From Endotrypanum monterogeii (lineage: Eukaryota > Euglenozoa > Kinetoplastea > Trypanosomatida > Trypanosomatidae), in contig CM007319.1 in NCBI GenBank assembly GCA_000333855.2, positions 1,304,361 through 1,365,537 on the forward strand: 61,177 bases of DNA, written 5' to 3'. This document shows positions 11,111-21,103 of the stretch, in pieces. Below the pieces are notes generated by a model. The model searched no databases, was not told the DNA's origin, and worked only from the letters and a program-made list of their open reading frames with translations. Numbering within the stretch: the first letter of the stretch is position 1; the number at the start of each line of letters is the position of its first letter. The position numbers were made by a program, and so were the translations under genes.

Positions 11111-12823
11111 TCATGATCGAGAGGCATCATAGTTGAAGCGCACAGTCCGCCGCATAAAGGACGGCACACTCTCACAGCACGACAGGCGACGCAGAAGGCC
11201 ACCGGGAGAGCACAGGCGGAGGAGTACAGTGTCTTGACTGTCCTCCCAGTCAAGTGTCGACGTGCTACACTCCGAATCATTGAGCGGTGTGAAAGCTACT
11301 GCGTCATCCGAGGCGGACATTGCGGTTGCAGGAGGCGATCCTTTCAGTTGGCGCAGCTGCGCCGCCCGTGTCCGTCGATCCGGCACCTGCTCGGAGTAGC
11401 GCCGACGCGCAAAGTCCTTCACTTGAACTGAGTTGTAGGGCTGAAAGACGCTGCACACCTTGTTGTTGTCCACAAGGATGGTGCGCCGCAGATCACGACC
11501 AATGAGGTGAAGGTCCTTCGTGTAACCCACATTCGTCGGCGTACAGTGATCGCGATGCAGCAACTTAATAACGTGCTCCCGACCGCCTAGACGTTTTTCT
11601 GATGCCTCGCTGACGTCGATGCTCTCTTCAGCGAGGCGAATAGCAACAAATGGGTAGTCCTTCTGGAGCTGCCCTAGTACCGCACGGGCGTAGAAGGCCT
11701 TGCTGGCGGTGAAGATCACGACCTCAAAGTGGTCCAGACAGAATCTAAGAAAATGTCCGAGGTGTGGACGATATTTTATGAAGAGTTTGTTGCGTGAAGA
11801 TGTAATGGATGACCCTGTGCCCTTCGATTCGTCAGATGAGCACGGTACATCGATCTCAGCGTCTGCGTCCGGCATGGGCTCCACAGAGGTGTGCAGCAGG
11901 GTCTCATCCATGTCTAGAACCAATGTGGGCAGAGCTTTACCTCCAGCCTGCGGGGAGAGGTACGGCACGAATTTCCAGTTCAGGAAGGGTGAGAGATTGA
12001 TCTGCTCATCCGACAAATCGCCGGGCATCCAGCATCCTTTGGTTTTCTCCTCGGATTGAGGATCAATCAGCGGGCAGCACCGCACTCCCTCCGGGTCGAT
12101 GGTGACGGGGGGCTCCTCCTCCGTCGCGTAGAGGGTGGGGGTTTTTGAGAATGCAAGGGTACTCATATCGCTGTCGCTGCTACATCCCCGGCTGCACCTC
12201 AGTGCACAGGAGAGGCGGCGAGGGAAATAAGATGCGCGCTGTGATGCAGATGACTCGTCAGCAGAGGTGAGTGAAGACGTCGCACCCGGGCCGACTGTCA
12301 TCTGTTCTGATGCCGCTGCAACCTTTGTCGGCGACAGTGTTGGAAGCGCTTTCACGGACATGGATACGGACTCTGTCGAAGCGCTGTCGCAGGCGTCACC
12401 ACCGTTTAAGGATGTGACGGGGGCGATTGGCAGCGCCAGAGACGACTTACGGCGATTTTCTGGCGAGGATTCCTGGGGACTGCAGTCGCGCTGCCCACGA
12501 TGTGTACTGTATGAAGCGTTGCTTAGTGTCGACGGGTAATGGGCTTCGGTCGTCATCGAGGCGCTGCCGGCATCCCCGCGATGTCGCGGCAAGGCCGCAT
12601 CGGGGGTTGGGCATCGGCGACGGCGTGTCTGTTGTGTAGCCTCACTGTACGGTCTTGTATCCACCTCATGCAGGGAGCGCTTGTGGGCCGACGTGCACGC
12701 ACTCCTGGAGCCTCCAAGGACTGTAGACCTAGACACAGCCGGGAGCACTGGCATAACAGCGGTGACACCGCATGCGCTTGACCGGCACTCGGCCGTGACG
12801 GCCACAGGGGAACACGCGGACAT
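11111..12823 (-). CDS. SCP/FCP1-type HAD phosphatase (NLI-interacting-factor-like)
   Basis: Probable protein-serine/threonine phosphatase of the CTD small phosphatase family, 570 aa. The catalytic HAD motif I is DMDETLLHTS (about residues 304-313), with both aspartates present. Motif II is FTAS (371-374), and GRDLRRTILVDNN (about 442-454) supplies the family signature and motif III/IV acidic residues. Family members dephosphorylate phosphoserine, often on the RNA polymerase II tail; trypanosomatid polymerase II lacks the usual heptads, so the substrate here is unknown. The first ~270 residues are Ser/Ala/Arg-rich and look disordered. After the catalytic core the family's usual WFDN-like C-terminal part is replaced by a basic Ser-rich tail. 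I chose the ATG at 12823 because the frame upstream opens only with GTG, and a good splice acceptor (12856-12857) makes this the first ATG in the mRNA. Family call strong, substrate unknown. Confidence 0.9.
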   Translation of the reverse strand: MSACSPVAVTAECRSSACGVTAVMPVLPAVSRSTVLGGSRSACTSAHKRSLHEVDTRPYSEATQQTRRRRCPTPDAALPRHRGDAGSASMTTEAHYPSTLSNASYSTHRGQRDCSPQESSPENRRKSSLALPIAPVTSLNGGDACDSASTESVSMSVKALPTLSPTKVAAASEQMTVGPGATSSLTSADESSASQRASYFPRRLSCALRCSRGCSSDSDMSTLAFSKTPTLYATEEEPPVTIDPEGVRCCPLIDPQSEEKTKGCWMPGDLSDEQINLSPFLNWKFVPYLSPQAGGKALPTLVLDMDETLLHTSVEPMPDADAEIDVPCSSDESKGTGSSITSSRNKLFIKYRPHLGHFLRFCLDHFEVVIFTASKAFYARAVLGQLQKDYPFVAIRLAEESIDVSEASEKRLGGREHVIKLLHRDHCTPTNVGYTKDLHLIGRDLRRTILVDNNKVCSVFQPYNSVQVKDFARRRYSEQVPDRRTRAAQLRQLKGSPPATAMSASDDAVAFTPLNDSECSTSTLDWEDSQDTVLLRLCSPGGLLRRLSCCESVPSFMRRTVRFNYDASRS

Positions 12824-12855
12824 AAGCAAGTTGCCCTGATCACAGAAAAGCACAC

Positions 12856-12875
12856 CTGAGAGAAATCAAGAGACG
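12856..12875 (-). promoter_or_regulatory. Predicted trans-splice acceptor for the SCP-like phosphatase
   Basis: Reading the minus strand, a pyrimidine tract ends in TTTCTCTCAG, with AG at 12857-12856. The predicted 5' UTR is about 32 nt and the first ATG downstream is 12823. Inferred from the trypanosomatid rule (pyrimidine tract, then first AG). Confidence 0.6.
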
Positions 12876-15383
12876 TCAAAAGATATAGAAAATACTTTCG
12901 CACTTTTCTTTTGTCAAGGTAAAGAGATGATCGAGCTCCTCCCTCCCCGGAGGAAAACAAAAACAAGTGAGTTTGGGGCTGTAAGCGATGCGACGGAGGT
13001 ATCAAACTAAACAAAGCAGAAAAAAAATGAGAAGCGCTTTGATGTGATTCCTCCAATCGATTTAAAGTAATACTTTTGTATAAATATATCTATCTGTATT
13101 TCTCCGCTTGACCCTTCTTTTCCTGGCACTTGTTTTTTTTTTTCTTTCAAGGGTTTGTGTCTTATTGTATGATGATCGGTTATTCTTTTCCCTCTCTTCG
13201 ACACCTAATAAGTTTAGTGACGAAACGAGCTCTCAAATCCCTGGTAACGAAAGAAAAAAAAAAGCCTACAAACTAGAGTGACGGAGGGGCACAAAAGAAA
13301 CCCACAGAACTACAGGCGTGAACGAGGGTACACGGATATTATATATATATATATATATATATATTTATTGAATAAACCCCAGAGCGAGATGTGGAAGAGT
13401 AGATATACCGATAAGGGAGGATGAATGCGAAAACACACACACACACAACCAGTCAAGGGTACACTTACAGGTAGACACACACTCTCAGCCAGAGAAAAGG
13501 GTGGGAGGAGGAGGGGAAACGATCACAAATAAAAGAGGGTGGAAGGAGGAAGAAGAAAAACAGTAGACTTCGGGGCTAGGGGAATGGGAGAAATAATAAA
13601 AAAGAGAAGCAAGGAAAAGAAATCACACACACACTCGAAGATAGCACACGAAGAACAGAGGAAGGGAGAGGCGAGACAAGACGACAGACACAAATGCAAA
13701 CGAGGGAGGGAGGGGACTGCAGGGGTTAGAGTATCAGAAAAGGGAGGGGGGGGGCACAAAAGAAAATATGCTCTTCCTCCGTTTTGTTGGAGTTTCTTTA
13801 CCTACTAACTGCTCCTGATGTGACTGAATGCACGCATAACCCCACACACGAGCACACAAAAACGAGTGCACTGATGCTACTTGGCGTCCGTTTGAGGAAT
13901 GTGTTGTGTATCCGCCAGAAAGTTTGATGAAGCTATACTTCTACACCTTTGAGTAAAAAAAAAAATTGTATACAAATGTAAAGGTGTATATAGAGAAAAA
14001 AAGTGCTGATAGGGAGGAGACTTTCGTATTTTGGAAAAACGTATATAATAATAATAATGCAAAAGGCGGACCAAAAATTGAAGCAAAATCAGCCCGAAAA
14101 CCCAAAGATAAAACGTGAAGAGCACAGGAGAGGAGAAAGGAAAAAAAAAGTGAAGGAGTGAGTGAGGGGGTAACAACTCGAGGGCTTCCTGGAAAAATGA
14201 ACAAAAAAGTAAAAAAAAAGTATTAAAGTGAAACAGAAAACAGAAAAAAACGTGTGAAACAAATAATGAAAGATGATGATAACAGTATTATAGTAGAGCT
14301 TGTGAAGTGAGAAAAAAAAAAATGCAAAGGAAGATGGAGAGAGTAGGAGGAGGGGGGAAGCAGGGACAGGAGGAAGGTTTAACAGATGTGTGGATCAGAC
14401 ACACACGCACTCAGTCTCACGCAAAAAGATGAAAGGGAAGGTGATGTACAAAAAAATACATCAACTGCCTCAAGGTCACCTTATGGAGGAGAGGGTGAAC
14501 GGACCGGAAAAAAAAAGGAGGAGGAGGAAAAATAAGAGATTGGGGGGCTTCAGTGTAGGTAAATATAAAATGTAAATATATATATATATATAGATTTATA
14601 TACACAGCTACGCGCGCATATACACTTGACGATTTACAGACGCAAAGCAGAAAGTTAGGTAGTCGACAGCCGGTAACAGTTACATACACCTGCTTCCTTG
14701 GAGGGAGAGGAGGTAGGGGGCGCCGATGGTGAGTTCTGCTCGATCGCCAAATCGAGGGTGAAGACTTCAGTGTTTAACGACGACGATCGACGTGAGGAGG
14801 AGCTTACCGAGTCGAGAAACAAAAGAAGAGGAGAAAAGAGGAGAACGAAATGCGTTATTATTTTTTTTTCTTCTTCTCTTCCTTATTATATATTTTTTTC
14901 TTCCTAGTTCCTGTGTCCTGCAACTGCGAATAGTTCAGCACGTAGAGGTAACCCCCCTCCCCCTTCTTCCCAAATAAAAACAAACAAATGGGAAAAGGAA
15001 GATCGTCGTCCACCACAAAAAATCTGAAGAGAGGGATTTGAGCACTCCCAATGGTGGCAATAACGAGAGGAAGACAGCGACGACGACCCCCCCAAAAAAA
15101 AAAGCAGACGTAGAACGGAAAGGAATATAAGTGTTTCACGGAGTAGGTATCACACAAACACCGCAACGCACTGTCGACAGAACGGAGCGGAAGCAGCGAC
15201 AGCGACCGATACGAAGACAAGCAAAAAAAAAGGAGAAAAAAACGTGAAAAAAGGGGGCGGGTGGATAAAGTAAAAAATCAAACAAATAACAAAAGAAAAG
15301 AAGGGGGTAAGAGTAGCCTTTGCGCGCTCACTTTTCTGTTGTGTTTGTTTTCGAAACACAGAAGAATACACCACTCGCTTTGC

Positions 15384-15415
<32 letters not shown>

Positions 15416-15419
15416 GTGT
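15384..15419. repeat. (TG)n microsatellite
   Basis: Long TG dinucleotide run with one C interruption near 15411. Confidence 0.9.
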
Positions 15420-16128
15420 ATGCGTTTATGTGTGTCGCACGGGTGCGGGTGGGGAGGGGGGGAGTTGATTGCTTGAACTGCTTACGTAGTCGCCTAGAGG
15501 ACTCTTTGGTCGTTTTTTTCCTCTTCTAGCTTTCCCAACGTGCCCGAGGTTTGCAAAGGTAACAGTGTATCACTCTCGAGCACACGATTCCTGAAGATAC
15601 AGACAAACTAGCCAGGCAGTTGATTTCCCAAGGAGGCTAGAAAGAGGAGAGAAATGCAAGACAAAAAGTTTCAGGCGGGGTAAAACCTCTCTTTTGCACA
15701 CCAAGACGCAGCGATAAGAATAGGCAGGCGCGCACGCACACACGATTTATTTTTTCTTTACAACTTTCTTTGCACTTCCTATTCGTCACCTTGGAAAAAT
15801 TTTCCTTCTCTTTCAAATTATGCGAATTGCGAGGGAGCAGAGAAATGATCTTGTGCGGCAGGATAGGAAGAAGGCAAAACGCACACGAATAAAAAGACGA
15901 GGTAGGGGAAAAGGTGAGCAGGAAAGAAGCTCAACCTCACAGACGCATACAAACAAGCAAACACACACACACACACACACAGCAAGAGGAAGCCGAGCTT
16001 CTTCACGTACGTTTTCAATGTTTCTAGTTTGAGGAAGAAACAAGATCACCTCAGGCGTGCTGAGTGTGTGTGCGCAGAACCGATATCGAAGGGAACAAGA
16101 AGGTTGTTGAGAGCGAAGAGTAAGATAA

Positions 16129-16153
16129 ACAACAACAACAACAACAACAACAA
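16129..16153. repeat. (AAC)n microsatellite
   Basis: About eight AAC/CAA triplets. A complementary GTT/TTG run lies at about 16310-16324, on the other side of a TA palindrome. Confidence 0.9.
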
Positions 16154-16253
16154 GTACGCGGGTTATTTTTGCTTCGAATCTTATTTCGCTTTATGGATCT
16201 GACAGCGGAGAGTGATTTATTTCCCACTTTTTTTTTTCTATTTGGTCCATTGG

Positions 16254-16299
<46 letters not shown>
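16254..16299. repeat. 46-bp TA-rich perfect palindrome
   Basis: A TA core is interrupted symmetrically by one C (16261) and one G (16292), so the 46 bases are an exact palindrome. A TG tract follows at about 16335-16357. Confidence 0.85.
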
Positions 16300-16303
<4 letters not shown>

Positions 16304-16857
16304 ATATATATTGTTGTTGTTGTTCGTATATACATTTGTGTGTGTGTGTGTGTGTGAGGAGGGGGGGGGAGGGGGGCAGTGTGTGAAAGGAGGAGTGACA
16401 CATCAGTTGAGAGGTAGGTGAGATGCGCACATGTATGTCGCAGGTTTTCAGACAACACGCAAATAGAGAGAACCAAAAACGCAGAAGTAAACAAAGACAG
16501 GAGGAGGAGGAGGAAGGCCGCAATGGGATGAAGGGCAAATACATGTGAAAAAGGTGGTATGTACAAAGAAAGAAAACCATTATTATTATGTTGGCGTGCA
16601 TTTAGTCAGCGAAGCAGAGGCATTGGCTTCGAGTGAAGAAAAAAAAATGGGGAAATACACGCATATCTGCTATGCTGTGTCTCATGGCTGCGCTACTTAT
16701 TCGCCATAGTCTTACTAGGACTACTTATGGTTTCACATCAACGCGCTGGAGTTTTTCCGGTGTGCTTCTTTTCGTTTTGTTTTTTTTGTGTGGCTTGCCG
16801 CATCTGATGTCAGTGGGCTATATCGGCACTGATTTATAAGTCGGAAAAAAAAAAACA

Positions 16858-18138
16858 CTATCTCAGGTAGTAGTGGGCCAGCATAGCTGTGTATGGCTCC
16901 ATCAAGACCGCCCAGTACCCATCAGTGCGTAGCAGCACTGGTAGCAGAAAGCTTGGCGCCGTGGCATCTGAAAGCCCTTGCTGAAGAAGCTCGGGCTCGG
17001 CGCAGATCCAAGCCTCGGTACAAGCCCGTGCTGCTGTCACTGCGACAGACATGTGGGAAGCGATGATATCATCGCAATGTGGTTGTGCTAGTGCACTGGC
17101 GGGCAATATATTATCGGCGTCCGCTGTGGAGCACGAGAGGTGAGCAATGAAGCTGCGCAAGAGGATTGTTTCACTGGTTAGTGGCGGTAGACACCCCGCC
17201 TGGCTGCTAGATTGCTCCTGTACCGCTGCGTCTTGTGCAGCACGTAGTATGGAGGCCCACACAGTCTCTGGAAAATCATGACAGGTCCCGCACAAGAGCG
17301 CAAAGCACCAGTAGACTGTTTCCTTGTACGCAAGTGGCGCCACAGATGATGAGACTTCTGAGCTTGGTGACATCGCCTTGGCGTTTCTTTTCACTAAGCA
17401 GTTAAGCAGTGCATTTAATTCAACCGAGAAAACCTCCACTCCGGGAGATGCGTGGGCCATGATGCTCTGTAGCAACGGCACAACCACTCCTTCCCAACAT
17501 CGAAAAACAAAAAGAACGAGGGCAACACCAAGACGCTCACCGCCGCTCTCACGGCTCGACGCCAGATGAGCCCAGCAAAGGCCTCCGCTAAAGCATTCGA
17601 CAAGGCGAGCACCGGTAAGCAAGCGCTCACAGTGGAGTGCAATACAGCGGCATACCTCCGCTTTTGCGGCGTCTTCTTTCGTGGCGAAGGCCGCATCGAT
17701 GGGCCAGAGACAACCATGGGGCTCGAGGGCACTTGACGGCGTGTTAGACACAGCGGCACCTCCCTCTGTTGAAGCACCCGGCACAGAACCTGCTCGGGCG
17801 ACGGACTTTGTGCCACTTCTCATCCCTTTGCTGGGTGTGAATGGAGAGGCTGGCGTAGTCAAGCATGACAACAAGAGCTGAAGAGGAGGTGTGATGTTCG
17901 TTAACGCCGCTGTGGCACTCGAGACAGGCTCCACAGTCTTACAATGCTGCGAGGGCCGCAGAAGATCTCCGTCCAGACCACCAATGACTTGCGCGATGGA
18001 GTGCGTTATGGATGCAAAATGGTGCTTTCGAATGTACGCAAAGGTTGCAGTATCTATCACCCCACTCGTTGGCCTCGCTGTGGAGGGGACTACACACACT
18101 TCGGTTGCTTCGGTGGCACTTGCATCTTGGACAGACAT
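16858..18138 (-). CDS. Conserved-looking hypothetical protein, 426 aa
   Basis: I do not recognise this protein. It starts with ATG, is uninterrupted, and far exceeds other open frames nearby. It is rich in Ala, Leu, Ser and Cys. The N-terminal ~70 residues contain a helix-prone stretch (AYIRKHHFASITHSIAQVIG). A Ser/Pro/Gly-rich linker lies at roughly 95-140. From about 150 to the end it is Leu/Cys-rich and looks mainly alpha-helical, possibly as helical repeats, ending in YTAMLAHYYLR. No membrane segment or catalytic motif is clear. It lies between PNO1 upstream and the phosphatase downstream in the unit; neither suggests a function. Confidence 0.8.
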   Translation of the reverse strand: MSVQDASATEATEVCVVPSTARPTSGVIDTATFAYIRKHHFASITHSIAQVIGGLDGDLLRPSQHCKTVEPVSSATAALTNITPPLQLLLSCLTTPASPFTPSKGMRSGTKSVARAGSVPGASTEGGAAVSNTPSSALEPHGCLWPIDAAFATKEDAAKAEVCRCIALHCERLLTGARLVECFSGGLCWAHLASSRESGGERLGVALVLFVFRCWEGVVVPLLQSIMAHASPGVEVFSVELNALLNCLVKRNAKAMSPSSEVSSSVAPLAYKETVYWCFALLCGTCHDFPETVWASILRAAQDAAVQEQSSSQAGCLPPLTSETILLRSFIAHLSCSTADADNILPASALAQPHCDDIIASHMSVAVTAARACTEAWICAEPELLQQGLSDATAPSFLLPVLLRTDGYWAVLMEPYTAMLAHYYLR

Positions 18139-18823
18139 CCGTCGGTCGCGCTAGTATGTGTAGGGTCACGGGGATCAGTGTGTGTCTCCCCGCGTAACTT
18201 TGCACAGGTGCACGCCGAAGTACTGAGCCGATGAAGAGATTTAAAATGCACTGTTTGAGCCACGAGAAAGTTGACCCCTATGCATGTAAGCCGTGCAGGA
18301 TGTGCGCGTACACACAGGACATGGGAGAAGTCGGAAAAAAAGAAAATGGGGAGGGTCCGCACCCCCCCCCCCAAAAAAAAAGGACAGTTGAGACCAGAGT
18401 AGAGTTGAGAATCTCGGATAGCACCCCAGAAAAAAAAAACTTTTTCTCCTGCGTTGCCCTAGTCAACTGTCAAAGGGCGACCAAAACATGAGTGTCACCT
18501 TCACAGGATCGAATTACACCAGCCATTGCATTAGCATCCAGCTGCGCCGCACCAAGGCTTTTCTGCATGATTTTATTCTCCTTCCGAAACCCCGACGAAG
18601 TTACGCTGCCTGTACTCGAGCCCGTTTTTTTTTAATCTTGTTTCACTTGCTTCTCGCTGTGGTTATGACGTTACTCGCCCATCTCGCACGCTCTCCACAT
18701 ACGTATTTAGACATGCGCACACACACACACACACACACACAGACGCATAGTCATACAAATCACATTACACGATTATTTAAGTCACCGCGAGCACCCATCC
18801 AATATTTACCCGCAAAAGTGAAT

Positions 18824-18862
<39 letters not shown>

Positions 18863-19131
18863 TTATGATGACACAAATACGTCGACGAAGGATGGCGGCG
18901 AGGCATCGCCGAGGTGAAAATGGGAATACTCGCCAGGGGAGGAGAGAGTACAGCCACCACGCTCCAGCACCCGTACCCTTCCGTTTGCATCCCGTTTCAT
19001 GTATATACACACGAATATTCACCTGTCCCACTCCCCCTCGCTCCTTCGCTTCTCTTTTTTTTTTTTAATTCTTTTAAAGCAGGGGGCGCACAAAGCAATA
19101 ACACACACACACACACACACGAGGACATAGA
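18139..19131. other. 1 kb spacer
   Basis: Contains a C11/A9 stretch near 18361-18380, CA tracts (18719-18740, 19102-19120), and a TA tract running into a TG tract (18824-18862). No gene is seen. It should include the PNO1 3' UTR and the 5' UTR of the next gene. Confidence 0.6.
18824..18862. repeat. (TA)n(TG)n compound microsatellite
   Basis: A TA run of about 23 bases passes directly into a TG run of about 16 bases. Confidence 0.9.
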
Positions 19132-19797
19132 CTAAAACGCATTATTGACACGATTCATGACGGCTCGAATGCGCGTGTACACTTTAGCGGCAGGGCTACC
19201 GCGAATTAAATCGCAAATAGCGTCTCGCGCCACACGGATGTTTTGTGTTGTACCCATAATCCATATCTTAGTGTCCGCAACGACGATGCGCGTGCGGGTA
19301 ACGTTCTCGATGGTGTATTTCGTCTTACCGTGAGAGCCGCTGATTCGACCAATGCAGCGGGATAGATTATCACCCTGGAGGTTAGCGCGCACGTCTTTAA
19401 TCTCGAAACCCTCAATGTACACGTCGTCCATACGCAGCAACGCGACAGCGTCACGAACATCAAATCCGGCTATGACCGCCTTCACGAAGTCCTCTGCTTT
19501 TTGTAACATGACTTTGCTTACAGCAACGCTCTGCTCGCCCTCGGTAGAGGCCGTGGTGGGCGACGTTCGGAGGTCCACACTACGTGTCTTGAGGTTCATG
19601 CGGATTTCGAGTTTGCATTGTTCAACGATTGGTGTATAAACATCCATCCACACTTTCTTGAGTGGTGGAAAGCGGTGATGCGGGATTTTGACGCTGCGGG
19701 TTTCACGCACAAACGGAACAGACGCGGTCTTTACGGCAGAAGCCTTGGCTTCACCATCGGCTACGGACGAAGCCGTGGCGAGGGCGTTGGAGGACAT
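19132..19797 (-). CDS. PNO1: PNO1/Dim2, KH-domain 40S ribosome assembly factor
   Basis: A 221-aa protein matching the usual length and layout of PNO1 (yeast Dim2). After a low-complexity N-terminus (1-30), the HHRFPPLKKVW region (about 40-50) starts the first degenerate KH-like domain. The second KH domain runs about 145-205, with the GRISGSHGKTK loop (150-160) and the following GSPAAKVYTRIR signature (200-211). In other eukaryotes it binds the 3' end of 18S rRNA precursor with the Nob1 nuclease, in late nucleolar and cytoplasmic 40S maturation. KH motifs are intact and the start is supported by a nearby splice acceptor. Very confident. Confidence 0.95.
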   Translation of the reverse strand: MSSNALATASSVADGEAKASAVKTASVPFVRETRSVKIPHHRFPPLKKVWMDVYTPIVEQCKLEIRMNLKTRSVDLRTSPTTASTEGEQSVAVSKVMLQKAEDFVKAVIAGFDVRDAVALLRMDDVYIEGFEIKDVRANLQGDNLSRCIGRISGSHGKTKYTIENVTRTRIVVADTKIWIMGTTQNIRVARDAICDLIRGSPAAKVYTRIRAVMNRVNNAF

Positions 19798-19836
19798 TGC
19801 GGCACGCGTCCAGGTCGTTGTTGCTCGATCGTATGC

Positions 19837-19852
19837 CTATGAGAAGAGAGGT
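19837..19852 (-). promoter_or_regulatory. Predicted trans-splice acceptor for PNO1
   Basis: On the minus strand a CCTCTCTTCTCATAG tract places the AG at 19838-19837, giving a 5' UTR of about 39 nt. Confidence 0.6.
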
Positions 19853-20113
19853 GCTACGCTGCTTTTTTGTTTTGTATGAATGGGTGCTGGCGGGAAGGGA
19901 GTAACACCAGTCAAATGTTGGAGTTAGAGAATACCCCAACGTGCTCGCAAGAGGAGGAGGCAGCGGAGGCGGTGATGGAAAATAGAAAAGAGTAGCGCAG
20001 CATTCAAGAGAGGCTGGCACAGCTGCACTCGTGTGATGCACCACAGGGGAACAAAAACGATACCAAAAAAAACGAGACCGAAGGCGTGTGCACACAGCCG
20101 CGCATATACGCAC

Positions 20114-20117
<4 letters not shown>

Positions 20118-20154
<37 letters not shown>
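20118..20154. repeat. (TA)n microsatellite, left of gap
   Basis: TA run that ends at the first N. Confidence 0.95.
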
Positions 20155-20550
20155 NNNNNNNNNNNNNNNNNNNNNNNNNNNNNNNNNNNNNNNNNNNNNN
20201 NNNNNNNNNNNNNNNNNNNNNNNNNNNNNNNNNNNNNNNNNNNNNNNNNNNNNNNNNNNNNNNNNNNNNNNNNNNNNNNNNNNNNNNNNNNNNNNNNNNN
20301 NNNNNNNNNNNNNNNNNNNNNNNNNNNNNNNNNNNNNNNNNNNNNNNNNNNNNNNNNNNNNNNNNNNNNNNNNNNNNNNNNNNNNNNNNNNNNNNNNNNN
20401 NNNNNNNNNNNNNNNNNNNNNNNNNNNNNNNNNNNNNNNNNNNNNNNNNNNNNNNNNNNNNNNNNNNNNNNNNNNNNNNNNNNNNNNNNNNNNNNNNNNN
20501 NNNNNNNNNNNNNNNNNNNNNNNNNNNNNNNNNNNNNNNNNNNNNNNNNN
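20155..20550. other. Assembly gap (396 N)
   Basis: Unknown bases inside a TA microsatellite. The true length may differ from the number of Ns. Confidence 0.99.

Positions 20551-20590
<40 letters not shown>
20551..20590. repeat. (TA)n microsatellite, right of gap
   Basis: TA run that continues from the last N for about 40 bases. Confidence 0.95.
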
Positions 20591-20592
<2 letters not shown>

Positions 20593-21103
20593 TCTATAAA
20601 GCATGAATATATATTTTTGTATCAATGTAAATGGAAGGGCCCGACTAACGGAAAGAGAGGGGTACAGGGCCCGAGCAGAAGGTGGACGCCGACGGAGACG
20701 AACAGGTCTAACGAACCCAATGATAGGGTCTAGGGAGATTCAACTCCAAGTTGCTCGTCGTTCGAATATGTATAATAAAACCCTATAGCGCAGGAGTGCA
20801 CAGGTAAGGGAAAGGAGGTTGAGCGGGAGAAAAGCAAACAAAGTTGTCTCGAATCACAAAAAAAAAAGGCGTCAGACGTCTTCAGAGATGGGCACGCCGA
20901 GCCATCATTTCTACAGAACACGAACATGACGACATATTCGAGCATAGATGTAGCAGCTTAAGATACAGACGCACGTATGTGTACGTGCAGAGGGAAGAAA
21001 TCCAGAGTAATGCCGCAGGCATCTCCGGTCCATTCTTCACCTCCGTTATGCTTCTCTCGGTCGCTCCCCCTCCCTGGAAACTCAAAGTCCGGTCCCCGTG
21101 GTA

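Larger units (their letters stand above)
12876..16857. other. 4 kb spacer without a gene
   Basis: Many A8-A11 runs and purine-rich plus strand. Contains TA tracts (about 13340-13364, 14577-14592), a long TG tract (15384-15419), an AC tract (15958-15980), an AAC tract (about 16129-16153) and a TA palindrome (16254-16299). No convincing reading frame on either strand. It should hold the 3' UTR of the 16858-18138 gene and the 5' region of the phosphatase gene. Confidence 0.6.
19853..21103. other. Spacer containing an assembly gap
   Basis: Spacer between the coiled-coil gene and PNO1. It is interrupted by 396 Ns flanked on both sides by TA microsatellite. No gene is visible in the known bases. 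The reading frames across the Ns are artefacts. Confidence 0.7.

Noticed and set aside
12553..13056. Minus-strand open frame of 167 codons near the phosphatase start
   Set aside because: It overlaps the phosphatase coding region in another frame and crosses its predicted splice acceptor.
20033..20733. Open frames of 170-215 codons across the N gap
   Set aside because: They consist of Tyr-Ile repeats from TA dinucleotides and unknown residues across the assembly gap.
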